A stretch of DNA of 64,000 nt from Polyodon spathula (lineage: Eukaryota > Chordata > Actinopteri > Acipenseriformes > Polyodontidae): the NCBI RefSeq assembly GCF_017654505.1, contig NC_054538.1, forward strand, positions 23,588,283 to 23,652,282. The letters are read 5' to 3'. Positions 34,491-46,589 of the stretch are shown one piece after another (the stretch's first letter is position 1; each line of letters starts with the position of its first letter). Position numbers and translations under genes: made by a program. The notes beneath the pieces were generated by a model. That model searched no databases. It worked only from the letters and a program-made list of their open reading frames with translations, and was not told where the DNA came from.

Positions 34491-35021
34491 AAAGGATAAT
34501 GCTTTGATCTGAGCAAATTGTGATGGCTAACCAAAAAGACCCAAAAAGCTATTTTTGGCAAACAATGTTATTTTCAACAGTTATTTTCAGAACTAATCGA
34601 TCGCTAGTGATTGCTGCAGGGTGCCCTATGTTGTACCTATATTGTATATCAAAGGCATTCCCCTGCAAGCTGTGAATGAAAATTTTAGGACGTGTGTGGG
34701 AGGGTTTAGTGTCTTTCAAAATACTGTAAATCCATAAATATTTGGTGAATTACACCCAAAAAAACTATTTTGGTCCAGAAATGTTGGCGACCTGTTGCAG
34801 TATTCAAAGCATGTATTGTTAGTGTAATTTGATATTCGTACAAAAAGTGTTTGCAGTTTATTTTTTTTTCATACAAGAAAAACGCACAATAAAAGGTTTG
34901 CAAATATTTATGGCTTTACAGTATGTGAATGGTGTACCGAACATTCCATGAGTAAAAACTAGCCAGTCAGATTTCTCCTTTTTGTTTTGTCTTGAATTCA
35001 ATTACTGTCTGGAAACTGTAG

Positions 35022-35066
<45 letters not shown>
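35022..35066. repeat. (TA)n microsatellite at the edge of a Tc1-like element
   Basis: About 22 TA units ending exactly where the Tc1-like terminal sequence AAATTATTGGCATCC begins. Confidence 0.9.
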
Positions 35067-35073
<7 letters not shown>

Positions 35074-36200
35074 TGGCATCCTTGATAAAGATGAGCAAAA
35101 AAGGCTATATAAAATAAACAACACAGGTAATGAGCTATATTGTAATTTTCAAACATGTGGAATATATTGTACTTTATTAATGATTCAATTGAATAAACCA
35201 AAATTACACATTTCTCAAATTATACATTAATTTCCAAAAAAATAAGTGTCACAATTATTGGCACCCTTGTTTTCGGTACTTTGTGCACTCTCCCTTTGCA
35301 AGGATAACGGCACTGAACCTGTTTCTATTATTTTTTAATGAGATTGGAGAATACATTGGAAGGGATCTTAGACCATTTCTCCATACAAAATCTTTCCAGA
35401 TCCTTGATATCCTTCATTGTGCGCTTATGGACTGCCCTCTTCAATTCAAACCACAGGTTTTCAATGGGATTCAAGTCCGGAGACTGAGATGGTCATTGCA
35501 AAATGTTGATTTTGTGGTCAATTAACCATTTCTTTGTGGATTTTGATGTGTGCTTGGTGCATTGTTGCTGGAAGATCCACTGGCAGCCAAGTTTCAGCCT
35601 CTTGGCAGAGGCAACCAGGTTTTTGGTAGAGTTCATGATGCCATTGACCTTAACAAGGGCCCCAAGACCAGTGGAAGCAAAACAGCACCATAACATCAAA
35701 GATCCACAACCATATTTTACAGTAGGTATGAGGTTCTTTTCTTCCTATGCAGCCTTCTTTCGACACCAAACCCACCGCAAGTGTGCATGGCAAAAGAGCT
35801 CTATTTTGGTCTCATCTGACCATAGCACCCGGTTCCAATCCAAGTGCCAATGTCTTTTTGCAAACCCCAGGTGCTTACATTTGTTAGTTGCTCTCAATAA
35901 AGGCTTTTTTTCTGGCAACCCTTCCAAATAGGCTATTGGCAAGGAGGTGGCATCTAATTGTAGATTTGGAGACTTGGTGATCCCAATATGCAACAAAGTT
36001 CTGCAATTCTCCAACTGTGGCCCTTGGATTCTTGTTTGCCTCCTGAACCATCTTCCTCACTGTGCGTGGGAGCAAGATGCACTTGGGTCCTCTACCTGGC
36101 AGATTTACCACTGTTCCACTGGTTTTGAACTTCTTAATTATAGCCCTAATAGTGGTAAGTGGTATATTTAGGTTTTTAGCTATTTTTTGTACCCACTCTC
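35067..36200 (-). mobile_element. Tc1-like DNA transposon with broken transposase
   Basis: The left end has two related words, AATTATTGGCATCCTTG (35068) and CAATTATTGGCACCCTTG (35252), an arrangement like the IR/DR ends of fish Tc1 elements. The transposase reads right to left: helix-turn-helix IAKNLNIPLTTIRAIIKKF and VVNLPGRGPK (36190-36085), ATVGELQN and VSKSTIRCHL (36030-35950), WSDETKIEL with the second catalytic Asp (35835-35805), then MMLWCCFASTG-LGALVK (35699-35650), and QQQCTKHTSK (35570-35540) at the third catalytic region. Several frame shifts. The right terminal repeat was not found, so it is truncated at 36200. Confidence 0.85.
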
Positions 36201-36731
36201 ATTTTTAAAATTATTTTATTTGTGAAATAATTGTTATATATTTGCCAACACTGTCACAGTTCATTTCAGACTTTTTGTAGCTGGTAAACACTTTTATAAC
36301 TACATTTAACAACCTTATAACGTGCAGAATGTGGAAATCTACATTTGCAGTTGTATCTAACTTTTGTGGCACAACATTGGGAGTAAATATGTTATAAGTT
36401 TTGTGATTTTTGCATATTGTTTTTTGTATGGTTAACATCAATATTCTGCCCTTTAGAGCAAGAAAAGCTTTTAATAGGTATAACATGTTCTAGTTTCTGT
36501 AAAGCACTTTTGGAAGCAAGCACAAAATTTGACAGTTATCTTGTCATTTATAAGTTTTCAAGTTAGAATTAGCCTTATAATCTATGCATTGCAAGAGGGG
36601 TTAAAGTTCACCTCATGTTTATGAGTCTAGTACATTGTAATCCTCACAACCTACAGTTTCAGAATATAAAGAGTTTTCCAGCTTCCTTTGATATAGTTTG
36701 TGCACTGTGGTCACAAAATAGAGAACAAAGG

Positions 36732-36732
36732 C

Positions 36733-36793
<61 letters not shown>
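36732..36793. repeat. (AAT)n microsatellite
   Basis: About 20 AAT units; the asparagine- and isoleucine-run open frames across it are artefacts. Confidence 0.95.
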
Positions 36794-37120
36794 TGTGTGG
36801 CAGTTGTGTGCTGTACTTTTATTCCAAGCAAGATAGTGTCATATATTTTGAATTTTGTATTTGTCTTGTTTTAGAAAATATATAGTGTTTATATGCCCCA
36901 AAGTTTACACTATGAAAAACACAAAGATCATTTGACCTAGCGGTGTTCAATGTTTATTTTTAATAATAATGTTTAAGGAGCTGTAACAGAAACATAACTG
37001 TTAGAAATTGTCAACACATTGGCAATGTGATACGTATACAATTTGTCTTTCTGCCATGGTAAGAAATAACTTTTCCAGGGATTTAAAGTTACATAGAAAA
37101 TGTAATTTTTTATTTTGTTT

Positions 37121-37122
<2 letters not shown>

Positions 37123-37186
<64 letters not shown>

Positions 37187-37199
37187 ATATATATATATC
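37123..37199. repeat. (TA)n microsatellite
   Basis: About 35 TA units with one TATTATTA interruption near 37183. Confidence 0.95.
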
Positions 37200-37559
37200 T
37201 CAATCAGTTGACCAGATATGCCCACAAATGTAACATCACTGAAAAGATTGTGCTGAAAAAAACAATGTATAGTTTTCCTATGTTTCCTTTAAAGACGACT
37301 GAGAACTTTGACTTTGAAATGATTCAGTCCCAAATTTAGGAAAAACCTCTAGCACTGAGGTTCCAAAAGCCTTTGCAGGGAAAGGGTTTAAAAGTTAGAG
37401 CTCACTCCTCCTCAGGCAAGTCTGAAACAAAAATGGAGTTGAGCCTTATGTCTCACAAGTATTTATCCCCTGGGGGTGGAGGTCCTTTTTTAAGTTTTAT
37501 AAGTGATGCAAATGTGATTTTGTTTTTTTCTGTATTGATAACAATGCAATACATAAACC

Positions 37560-38232
37560 TCCGTATGATACCCAATAGCCATGCCACGCGGGGTGCTATT
37601 TTTCTTTTAGCCCGCAGATGGCGCTGTGGGTCCGTGGTCTGATTTACCAACGATGGTAAACAAAACCACGGGCATACCAAGCGATGGTACACAATACCGG
37701 CATCCTTACAGGTGCTTCGAAACAATAATTCAAAACAGAAGGCACAAAGAAACAGGGAAAATAAAACAGTAACAAAACTACAAAGAAAAGGTGCTGCACT
37801 TGACAGCTATATCCCGGCCGCCACTACCCGTGCGACCCGGATCACCGTCCTACACTGCCGGCTAACTAGCCTGCTCCGTTACAATACTCCGGTGTCTGCC
37901 CAAGGGTTCCCCGCTCTCACTGTCTTGCTTTGACACACTCAGTTTCGGTTTCTCCCGACTGGTTCACAGTCCTCGACCAGCGCTTCCGCACTCTCGGCGC
38001 GTTTAAAGGGCAGACCAGAGGAAACAGCAGAGCATTATTTTATAGGGCTAACAATCTCCCAAGACTCGCCTCTCAGCCATTCAGAGAGGGGGAAAGTCCA
38101 CACACCCACTTTCCCACCTCCCTGTGTCACTGCCATGACTCACAGGCGGTTGTTGGACGACTGCCGCCCTCTTCCTGCAGCCCTGTGAACACGCCAGCAG
38201 AGTCAGCACAGATCTCCCCCTGCTACATATGC
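37560..38232 (-). repeat. GC-rich block, probable solo LTR
   Basis: Sharply GC-richer than the intron around it. Read on the minus strand it starts TGTAGCAGGGGGAGATCTG (38227), has a TATA-like CCCTATAAAATAATG (38047-38033), then GC-rich sequence, T-rich stretches near 37.75 kb, and ends near AGCGCCATCTGCGGGC (37630-37610). A start TG, an internal TATA box and about 650 bases fit a retroviral-type LTR. The same TGTAGCAGGG start occurs at 63363. The far end and target duplication were not resolved, and no internal coding part is adjacent. Confidence 0.5.
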
Positions 38233-40105
38233 AAATAGAGAGTAAAAGCAGTCAACCATTCCCAAGCATTTTAAAAAAAGATCTGAAGAGTAGTGTAAGA
38301 AAGTAGTGCATGATACTATGGTTAAAATAAATAAATACATATTCATGGAATTAATGCCCACCTCTCAGCTTCTATATCTTTGAAGTTGCAAGGCTGTCAT
38401 TTCTTGATTGTTTAGAGGTATATTATGCAGGTGCTGCATTCAAACACTCTCCTTCATGATTTACAGTAATGTTAAAAGAAGAAACTTTGTTCAAGATATG
38501 TATGGAGAATACATTTTTAATGTGTTGTATTTTACAAATTTGGTAATCTGGCCTAAAATAAATCTGATTTACTATGCTTTATTGTATTTTGTATAATCCT
38601 ACCAAATATGTAAATCTAATTCATAAAATTAAAAAAAAAAAAAATGTCATTATCTATTTATCTGCTAAATGTTACAGAAATCAAAGCAATTTAATATTTA
38701 CGTTAATTTCATTTTGATTTTGGGAGCCTAACCATGCATGGGTTGTCCCATTTATTGTTTTATCTGCTGCAAAGTCAAGAAATAAAAATAACACATGCTA
38801 TGTTTTCCTCAGACAGTAAAATGGAGAATGACAACCTTTTAAAACATACAACTTAAAGCTGTAATAGATCATTTACATGTGGTATTGCTTTCAACTTGAC
38901 TGACTTGTACTAGGTAAGGCAGCAAGTAGCTGCATTTAAATGTACCCATTAGTCCTGTGCTTGCACTACTAATTAGCATTACTGTAGCCTACTATACAGC
39001 AAGGTTCTGCATGCGTAAGCCTTTAATTAATATACTGCTTTCCTAATTTTTTTAAGGGAGTGTTTAATTAGGCTGTAATTAGGAAAATAGGTTTAAAAAG
39101 CACTACCAAATTAGAAAGTGAACGATTGGACAGTACAGTGGAGTCTTACGAGACAAGTGAAATTCAACCTCTCGAACAATTTCCAATAGGTCCAATGTGC
39201 CAATACATCCAGTAACTCATCTGCCATAATTTAGCTCACATGGAAGGCAGAAGGGAATGCAAATGCACCCCACATACATAAATGTGGTTATCTATGTGGT
39301 ATATATTATTTGTTAAACAGTTCTGTATTGAATAAACATTCTTTTGAAGTCCTAAGCATTTTTCCTTATTTTATTTATTCATTTAAGAAGTGCTATCAAC
39401 AGTAAATACCTTTAAAATGCCATAAACACAAGTATAATGTACAAAAAAAAAATATTACATAACTCAACATGTACAAAATCTAGTTTAAAAAAAAAAAAAA
39501 ACATACCAATATACCAATTTGTGTATTAATAATAAAGTAGTGATACATATATAGAACGGCAAGTGTCTGTATATGAGTTATATCGGCACTCGAGGCTGTA
39601 AACAGACCTTCGCTTTCAGCCTCGGTCCATTAATTTCAACTCCAATATTACCGTTTGCTATCGTATAACCCTAATATTCAGTTTACCAATGTACATTCTC
39701 TTTCCTAATGTGCTGGTAAAATATATTTGAATGAATCTGCTTCTGGAGCCATCTCAAATTTGATATTCAACTGTTGTACTATAAACTGTAGCATCAGCTC
39801 TTAATGAACAAATGCTGACAAACATAAAAGCAAAGGTTTTGCTTTTTTTTTTTTTTTTTTTTTTCTCTTCCCAGATGTACAATACTAGGATGCTTGTTTC
39901 CAACTTTAAAACCAATCCATCTTCAGTATTGAAGTATGATTGGACTTTTATATCCTCTGAGAGAAAACGCTGCATGTGGAAACTGCTAAAGGGGCTAGTA
40001 CTTCCATTAAGATGGTGTTCACAAGGGCCTTTGTTATCATGGATCCTGACGTTTTCAGCCTGTAGTGGAACTCACTGATCCATGCCTGTCTCCTCTATCT
40101 TTCAG

Positions 40106-40202
40106 GATTTGAAGGTATTCACTGTGAAATTGACACAAATGAGTGCATCTCTAGCCCTTGTCAGAATCATGGTCACTGTCTGGATGGGACCAATAGATAC
40201 AG
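40106..40202 (+). CDS. eys: eys exon: end of one EGF, first half of the next
   Basis: The acceptor TCTATCTTTCAG ends at 40105; the donor GTAAAT starts at 40203. Entry is in phase 1, exit in phase 2, 97 bases. It completes an EGF with FEGIHC and starts the next, [18 protein letters not shown], ending LDGTNRY. FEG-x-x-CEID directly after a CICR block is also the human order. Confidence 0.93.
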
Positions 40203-42386
40203 GTAAATGAGATCAATTCAGCCAGAAACCTTTGCTTGTTAATTCTAGATCGCATCCAAATACTGTTTTTAATATTTTCATTTTTATTGCATCCAAACCA
40301 TGAACAGTACACAACATAGATTTTCTTTGATTTAAAGTTAATATGTATGCTAACCATTACTATATCAAAATGTTTGTATGTTGCCCATGATGTATGAAAA
40401 CAAAAGGAGAATTTCCATTGCCAATTTTGATTGAGACAATGGAATCAGAAAAGAAAAAAAAAATCTAAATTATAATTAAAAGAACTAAATAGTTTAATAT
40501 TTACCAAGATCGTTAATACAAGTGAATGTGAATTTTGATGAATATAGGCATATATGTACAGTATAAATCTATCATGAGTTAACTCTCATATCATACATTA
40601 TTTGGTGTATATTCATTTTTTAAGTGACTGTAAATACATCTCCTACTCTGCTCAGTCAGAAAACACAGAGAAAATCGTTCTAAGATAGACTACATTGTGG
40701 GTGTGGGTGTTAGCTGCCAATAAAAACTGCATTGTGTGCATGTGTTACAGAGCCAGTTTAATTGCCAGTTTAATTGCATTAATTTAATTGCATTAAAACA
40801 CTTCCTTGGTGAATGGATAGCGAAAGAGCCCCCAGCAGATATCCTTCTCAGACTGGCTGAACTTTTGCTCACTTTGAATGTTTTTAATGTCTTAATGAAT
40901 TAATGTCAGCATGGGAACTCAATTTATTTAAAGGCAGTTCATTCTGGACAGGCAGGTTGTTACAAAAATGTATCTATATCCTTTTTTTATTCGCTGCAGG
41001 AGGATGACCCAAGGATGTAAATCACGAGCCCCGACAGGGGTGAGTGGTTTATGTAAGGACAGCCTCCTAATGTAAGAGAAGTTATAAAAAATAGAGTTTG
41101 AACAGGACACAGAAATCCCTCACCGTTTCTCTTTGAATTCTGTGTACTCCAGAATGACTTTTTAAATATAATTATTTTATTTAGATTCAAAAGCCTATTT
41201 ATACTTAACTTACGTAACTATGTAACTTTAGTTGCAAAAGGTGGGGGGACAGTTTCTGTAGCTGGGGCATGCATGAAGATTATACCATCTGAAATAATAC
41301 AAATATGTTACAAACAAGTATAAGAAAACATTGCATCCCTTTAATGTCTAATTAAAAGATCCAATCCAAAACAGTACATTGTTGGCACAGTGTTGTCAGT
41401 AATGCAGGTTTAACAAGAGGGATGAGAATTTCCCTTGAAATATATTTCTAGAGACGGTGAGGTTTCCCCACAATTTAAATAATTACAGTTTTGCTATTAA
41501 AGTGATTGAAGTTCTATATTGGTATAAGAAAAGGGTGTTTTAAAATAATATTTTCAGTTTCCATCCACTTAAATTATGCAGATGTAGCTTGAACCTGTAT
41601 CTACGATAAACAACCAATGTTTGTATGTAAATAACACCAAACTCCAGACAATGAGTTGCAAACTTTAAACATGTTCCTGTTTATAGCTAAGAACTCAACT
41701 TTACTATGATGAATGTGATAATGTTCGTTATGGTAATTGTTTATTTATTAGTTTAAAAGTGTTTAGTGAAATGTGACCAAGAGTGAGGTTTTAGAACATT
41801 GATAAATAAAAATGCGAGAGTTATGTATTTAAACATGCAAAATAATTTAGAATCAATAATATATAGTGATTAATTTGGTATAATAATTGTAAAAAGTTCT
41901 TGGTAATGTATTTAGTTTTTAATGATGTCTATATTTATTTGTACAGGCACAATGAACGGTGGGGTGAAGCACGGTTGCGCATATTTATTAAATAAAAATA
42001 ACAAATAACAAACACAAAACAAAACTGCACGATGGCCAAAATAAATATACATAAACAAAACAAGTATCATGCCAAAACAAGTATCGTGCCAATCTATACT
42101 TAGCACAAGAAGCAATTGTTTAGTTACATCTTTCTTTCTGTCTCACCTTCTCCTAACAACCAAAAAAAACCCCTGTCAACAAAAGCTGCCGGTGTATATT
42201 TAGGGTCGAGGGATTAACTGGTTATCAATTACCTCATTTATCCCTCGACCACATTCTGCACAGGTTTTCTAAAGAGCTTGGTTGACAGCCAATTCGTCCC
42301 TAAGTTATTAACTGCCGACCAAGCATTCTTGCAGGATGTTTGGCAGAAACGAGAATTTAACACCATCCCTGCCAACCACATTTAAC

Positions 42387-42430
<44 letters not shown>

Positions 42431-42957
42431 GCACTTACTTGAAATAATAATTCACAATAATAATAATAATAACAACCAAGGGCCAGGCGTACCCCTTCAC
42501 GACACTTAATTTGAAAATCGCAATTGAGTGATCCGAATAAAATAATTCTATTAAAAAAGTCTGGAGTACACAAAGTTAAATATTGAAGTTATGACTTCTC
42601 TTTGGAGAAACGATGACAGTTTTCTGTGTCAAGTTCAAAATCTATATTTTATAACTTCTCTTACATTATATAAAATTTATGTTATGGCTCTAAAATACTG
42701 AAGCAAATATTTTAACAGACAAATTTGCCATGTTTACAGTGACACATGAAATCTGTCTTGAATTTTCATTTGGAAATCAGGTTTAGGACTCCAAAACAAA
42801 GTGGATACAGTACTTTTGCATGTAATAAGTGCATGCCGAACATTTGTTTTATAGATTTCAAAGAAGATCACTTACCATAGGCATTTTCATATAGTGTTAC
42901 ACATTGTGTACAGTGTTACTAAAGTGTGTGTTAACTTTTTTTTTTTTTCCCCCTCAG
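40203..42957 (+). other. eys intron 5 (2.8 kb)
   Basis: AT-rich. The only distinct content is the LTR-like block with AAT repeats at 41.93-42.51 kb. The region 40.2-41.9 kb shows no feature I can support. Confidence 0.8.
41935..42510 (-). repeat. LTR-like block with internal (AAT)n arrays
   Basis: Read on the minus strand, it opens near GTCGTGAAGGGGTACGCC (42502), passes two AAT-type arrays (42386-42429 and about 42456-42472). A paired motif follows: GGTCGAGGGATAAATGAGG and TTAATCCCTCGACCC. After a T-rich stretch it reaches TTTAATAAATATGCGC (a polyadenylation-type AATAAA) and closes near GTTCATTGTGCCTGTAC (41960-41940). The layout fits an LTR or a poly(A)-signal-bearing repeat. No protein part is adjacent. 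Confidence 0.4.
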
Positions 42958-43065
42958 CTGTGAATGTAGAACTGGTTTCTCTGGTGTACATTGCGAAGAG
43001 GATATAAATGAATGCATTTCTAGTCCCTGCAAAAATAGTGGAACATGCCAGGACCTTGTGAATAG
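42958..43065 (+). CDS. eys: eys exon: end of one EGF, first half of the next
   Basis: The acceptor is a long T/C tract ending CCCCTCAG at 42957; the donor GTTTGT starts at 43066. Entry is in phase 2, exit in phase 2, 108 bases. It reads [12 protein letters not shown], then [18 protein letters not shown], ending QDLVNR. DINEC followed by PCKN-GTC-DL-NRF (into the next exon) matches the human EINEC block. Confidence 0.94.
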
Positions 43066-43655
43066 GTTTGTAATTCAGTTTGGTGTATTAGATTAAATTA
43101 TTGATGTGAAATGGAAGATATATGATGGTCTTTTGCTAGCATCAGTAGGAAGACCATCATGCATTCTGTTTTTTACAACAGGCCAATTTTTTTTTTTTAG
43201 CCATAAGATGTTCTTTAAAAAAAAAAAAAAAAGGTGGGGGAGTTTGTATGCAAGATGTTTGCTATTGTGTGGTGTTATGGCTCTGGTCTAATTGGTTTTA
43301 TTTATTTTAGGGGCTGGCTTTTTTTTTTTTTTTCTACCAACAAACAAACAAAAAATAACAAATATAAAAAGTGAAGCTAAAATGCCCCAGTTGAGAATAA
43401 TATAGTCGTCTTGCTTTTTTTTTTTTTTTTTTTTTACTGAATGTTTTGGTATTAACTTGCTCTGTCCAGAACATTCAGTCAATTGCTTTTCAAATAATAA
43501 AAGATACACGGTTAATTTACCCCAGCTTTAATACCTTTGTGGTTGATAAATTCACAGTCTGATGACAGTGAAGTGTGAAGAGGATAATGACTGCTTTAAA
43601 GTGCCATTTAATTGCTTTGACATTTGCCCTGCAATTAACTGTTCTATTTTACTGG

Positions 43656-43658
<3 letters not shown>

Positions 43659-43698
<40 letters not shown>
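43659..43698. repeat. (ATT)n microsatellite
   Basis: About 13 ATT units. Confidence 0.93.
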
Positions 43699-43699
<1 letters not shown>

Positions 43700-44078
43700 A
43701 GATTTTTTTTTTTTTAACATCTCATGAATTTGTTAAAATTGATGTATCATTTTGTTTTGTTTCAATAAAGAAAATTGGCTTGGTTATTTATTTGCTGTGT
43801 ACTTTCTGGGAGCAATTTACTTCATTCTTAAAACACAAATTCTCTGAAATGTGTTTCTTTTAAAACTGCTAATTCGAGACCTATGTAGCAAATTGACGTC
43901 GGCAATGGGTAAAGATGTAAGTAATTGTTTTTTTTAGATACAATCACTTTATGTTTACTCTTACAGATATTAAATAGTTCCCCCCTACTGGTTAAGAGTG
44001 GTCCTTAGCCATTTTCAGATGGGCTGATAAATCCTTGGGCTTAATGTTTATTGTAGTCCTAGATTATTTGTCTTCGGT

Positions 44079-44639
44079 TTGTCGTCTGTCATGAATCAAC
44101 AGCCATGCACTTCCTCTTACAGAGTTCCCCTGATTCCACAGTCCAGGGAGTTTATGTCAGTCGTGTTTAGATCCTGGTTATCAGCACACATAAAGACAGG
44201 CAAGCTCTCTGATGAAATGAGAGTGGACCTGGCTCAGTATTCAGAAGATCAATTTGCTAATTTACATGGTGTAAGCTGCAACATATTCTTTTAGCTGTTG
44301 TTATTAATTTTGACACTCGGTTCTAAAAAATATGTATCCATCCTGTCATTTCATGTCACACCTTCCCACACCTTTAGCATTACACCAGATTCAGAGCACA
44401 TTTTCACAATCCTCTTGGGTCACAAGGTGGGTTTTATTTCCTTCTTCAATCTGCTGCTACAATGATTCATGATAGGAACCTGATGTGGGGAAAAAGGCTG
44501 TCATTATTTCCCCAAACGACCTTCTCATGTCTCAAATCATTCTCAATAGCCTTTAACACATTTGCAGTTCCTTCAAGTAAGAAAAGGTTCTAAAAACCAA
44601 TTTAATTTCTTGAATTTTGTAAACAGGCTTTTTTTATAT

Positions 44640-44696
<57 letters not shown>

Positions 44697-45587
44697 ATTT
44701 CCTTGTAATAATATATATAAAACGCATATAATATAGATGGATATATGTTCCTGAGAACTGGATTCCCCTGCCAGGCTAATGTGTGATTCACCACCAGCCT
44801 CTGTGACTTTAAAACTAAATGGTCGTTGCAAGTAAAAATAAGTGTATTGTTCACAATACCATTCTTTACCCTTATGATGATCAAATGCTAGGTTTGGTCT
44901 GGTTTGATCTTCAACTTAATCTAGCACCACGTAGATGCAAGGGTGTCCGCCAACTGACAAAAACTTCTTTTGAGGTCCAAAAAGATGAAAACAGACTTGA
45001 ATATGTATGCTTTGCATATATATAACCAGGACACAAAGACTCATAAACAACTAACTGATCCCAACCGTCAAAACCTACAGGGTTTCATGTTCGTCAGACC
45101 TGGCGACCCCTGTTGTCCGGTGCAGAGCTTTAAAAAATATTTGTCAAAATGTTCTCCCGATGTAACAGTCTTTTATCTGCACCAACTCAAAGCTCCTCAC
45201 CAAATCCCAAACACTAGACCCTACAGGGGGTCTAAATTAAGCAACAAGGCCAGTCTCTCGAAATGTTATACAAACCATTGCTTGAGAAGCACAGCGGTTC
45301 ACCTACTTGCAGAAGCCAGGCTGACATCAAGGGAAATAATGTCTGTAACCGGACATCGATCTGAAAGCAGTTTACTAAGTTACTGGACTCCAACACTGCA
45401 AAACAGAAAACAGTGGAGGTCAATTTTATCATCAAACTCACCTCTGAATCTGACTCCAGCTGCCATTGCAGCTGCACCACATCCTTCTTCCTTGGTTTCT
45501 TTTGAAACTCCGCCCAGACCAACCTCTTCTTCATCAGCGTGTACACAGCCCTCTATGAGATGCTGCTTTCAATGTAGAAATTCATAA
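44079..45587 (+). pseudogene. Second Crypton-like (DUF3504-type) tyrosine recombinase, decayed
   Basis: The best-kept part is one open frame, 44970-45587. It reads LTDPNRQNLQGFMFVRPGD, then PCCPVQSFKKYLSKCSPDV (45100-45165), CYTNHCLRSTAVHLLAEA (45262-45316), REIMSVTGHRSESSLLSYW (45331-45387), LQNRKQ. HCLRST gives the His-x-x-Arg pair, GHRSESSLLSYW the second His and the Tyr nucleophile. These belong to the family of KIAA1958-like and Crypton recombinases. The N-terminal arm is not identified; an open frame at 44079-44294 may belong to it. A TA array (44.64 kb) interrupts. The C-terminal tail (APHPSSLVSFETPPRPTSSS) is low-complexity. One copy of this domain being open for 200 codons suggests modest age. 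Confidence 0.65.
44639..44694. repeat. (TA)n microsatellite
   Basis: About 27 TA units with one ATTATA interruption. Confidence 0.93.
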
Positions 45588-45863
45588 TCAATGGAAATGT
45601 GCAGTTTATTTATAACAAGTAAAACATCCAACGAACTCTTGAATATAAATTAGATGTTTTATCCTTTGGGAGTATATTACACTGCGGATGTATACACTAT
45701 AAAAGTTTCTGGTTTTGTCTTAATTTAAAATGTGTTTTAATTATGTTAATTATTTTTCTTCTCAAAAACAACAGGTAGCCATGTTATAAGCGCTATAAAC
45801 CACTTCGGGTCGTGCAGGTCCGAAGATGATATATCATCACCCCAGGCGTGGTATATATCGTGG

Positions 45864-45865
<2 letters not shown>

Positions 45866-45935
<70 letters not shown>

Positions 45936-45957
45936 TATATATATATATATATATATA
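45866..45957. repeat. (TA)n microsatellite
   Basis: About 44 TA units with a short break near 45930. Confidence 0.93.
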
Positions 45958-46443
45958 AAATTTTAATAAAGAACCACATTACTCAAAATACAAGTATTAA
46001 AGAATAGATACATTTTTAAAATCTTTTTAGATAGCGGGGAATGTTTAAAGTAACCAGCAGTGCTATGCAGGCTAGAGGTTTGGTGTTCAGTAAGAGAAAC
46101 ATGTATATACCCAGAGGAGAAAACAAATAAACACAAAACATTTTTTGTACTGTCATGTATCTTTCTGTATCTTTTGTCTAGCTGGATGAATATAACAAGA
46201 CAAATAATCTTACTTTTACCTCTTTTGCTTGGGTCTTACTTATATAATATAGCTGTTAAAGGAACTTAAACAAGGTGTGCTGGTGTTGTTACTCAAGACA
46301 TACTATATGAAAATTAGATGTAGCTTATAATTATTTTCTTGCATGACGAGGGATTCAAATTTGGATAACTCAAAATCATATCATCATATTTTTCACATAG
46401 TTTGTTTCTGTTAATTCCTTCTTTGGTGTGTTTCAATCCCCAG

Positions 46444-46589
46444 GTTCCAGTGTCATTGTTCACCTGGGTACTTTGGATCTCTCTGTGAGCTGGACGTAAA
46501 TGAATGTGAGGCACAGCCGTGCCTGCATGGAGGCAGCTGCTTCAACATGCCTGGAGGTTTCCAGTGTGTTTGTCCTCCTGGATTCTCAG
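46444..46589 (+). CDS. eys: eys exon: end of one EGF and most of the next
   Basis: The acceptor GTTTCAATCCCCAG ends at 46443; the donor GTACGT starts at 46590. Entry is in phase 2, exit in phase 1, 146 bases. It reads [14 protein letters not shown], then [18 protein letters not shown] and [23 protein letters not shown] in the human protein occurs at the same step of the array. The next exon supplies the last cysteine. The frame continuing past the donor to about 46810 is intron read-through. Confidence 0.94.

Larger units (their letters stand above)
30154..40105 (+). other. eys intron 4 (10.0 kb)
   Basis: Carries a DIRS-like retrotransposon (31.05-34.49 kb), a Tc1-like transposon (35.07-36.20 kb), AAT and TA microsatellites, and a GC-rich LTR-like block (37.56-38.23 kb). 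From 30.2 to 31.0 kb and from 38.3 to 40.1 kb it is AT-rich with homopolymer runs and no feature I can support. Confidence 0.85.
43066..46443 (+). other. eys intron 6 (3.4 kb)
   Basis: Contains ATT, TA and homopolymer runs and the Crypton-like recombinase copy (44.08-45.58 kb). The poly(A)/poly(T) runs at 43.2-43.45 kb give lysine-rich false frames. Nothing else recognised. Confidence 0.8.
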
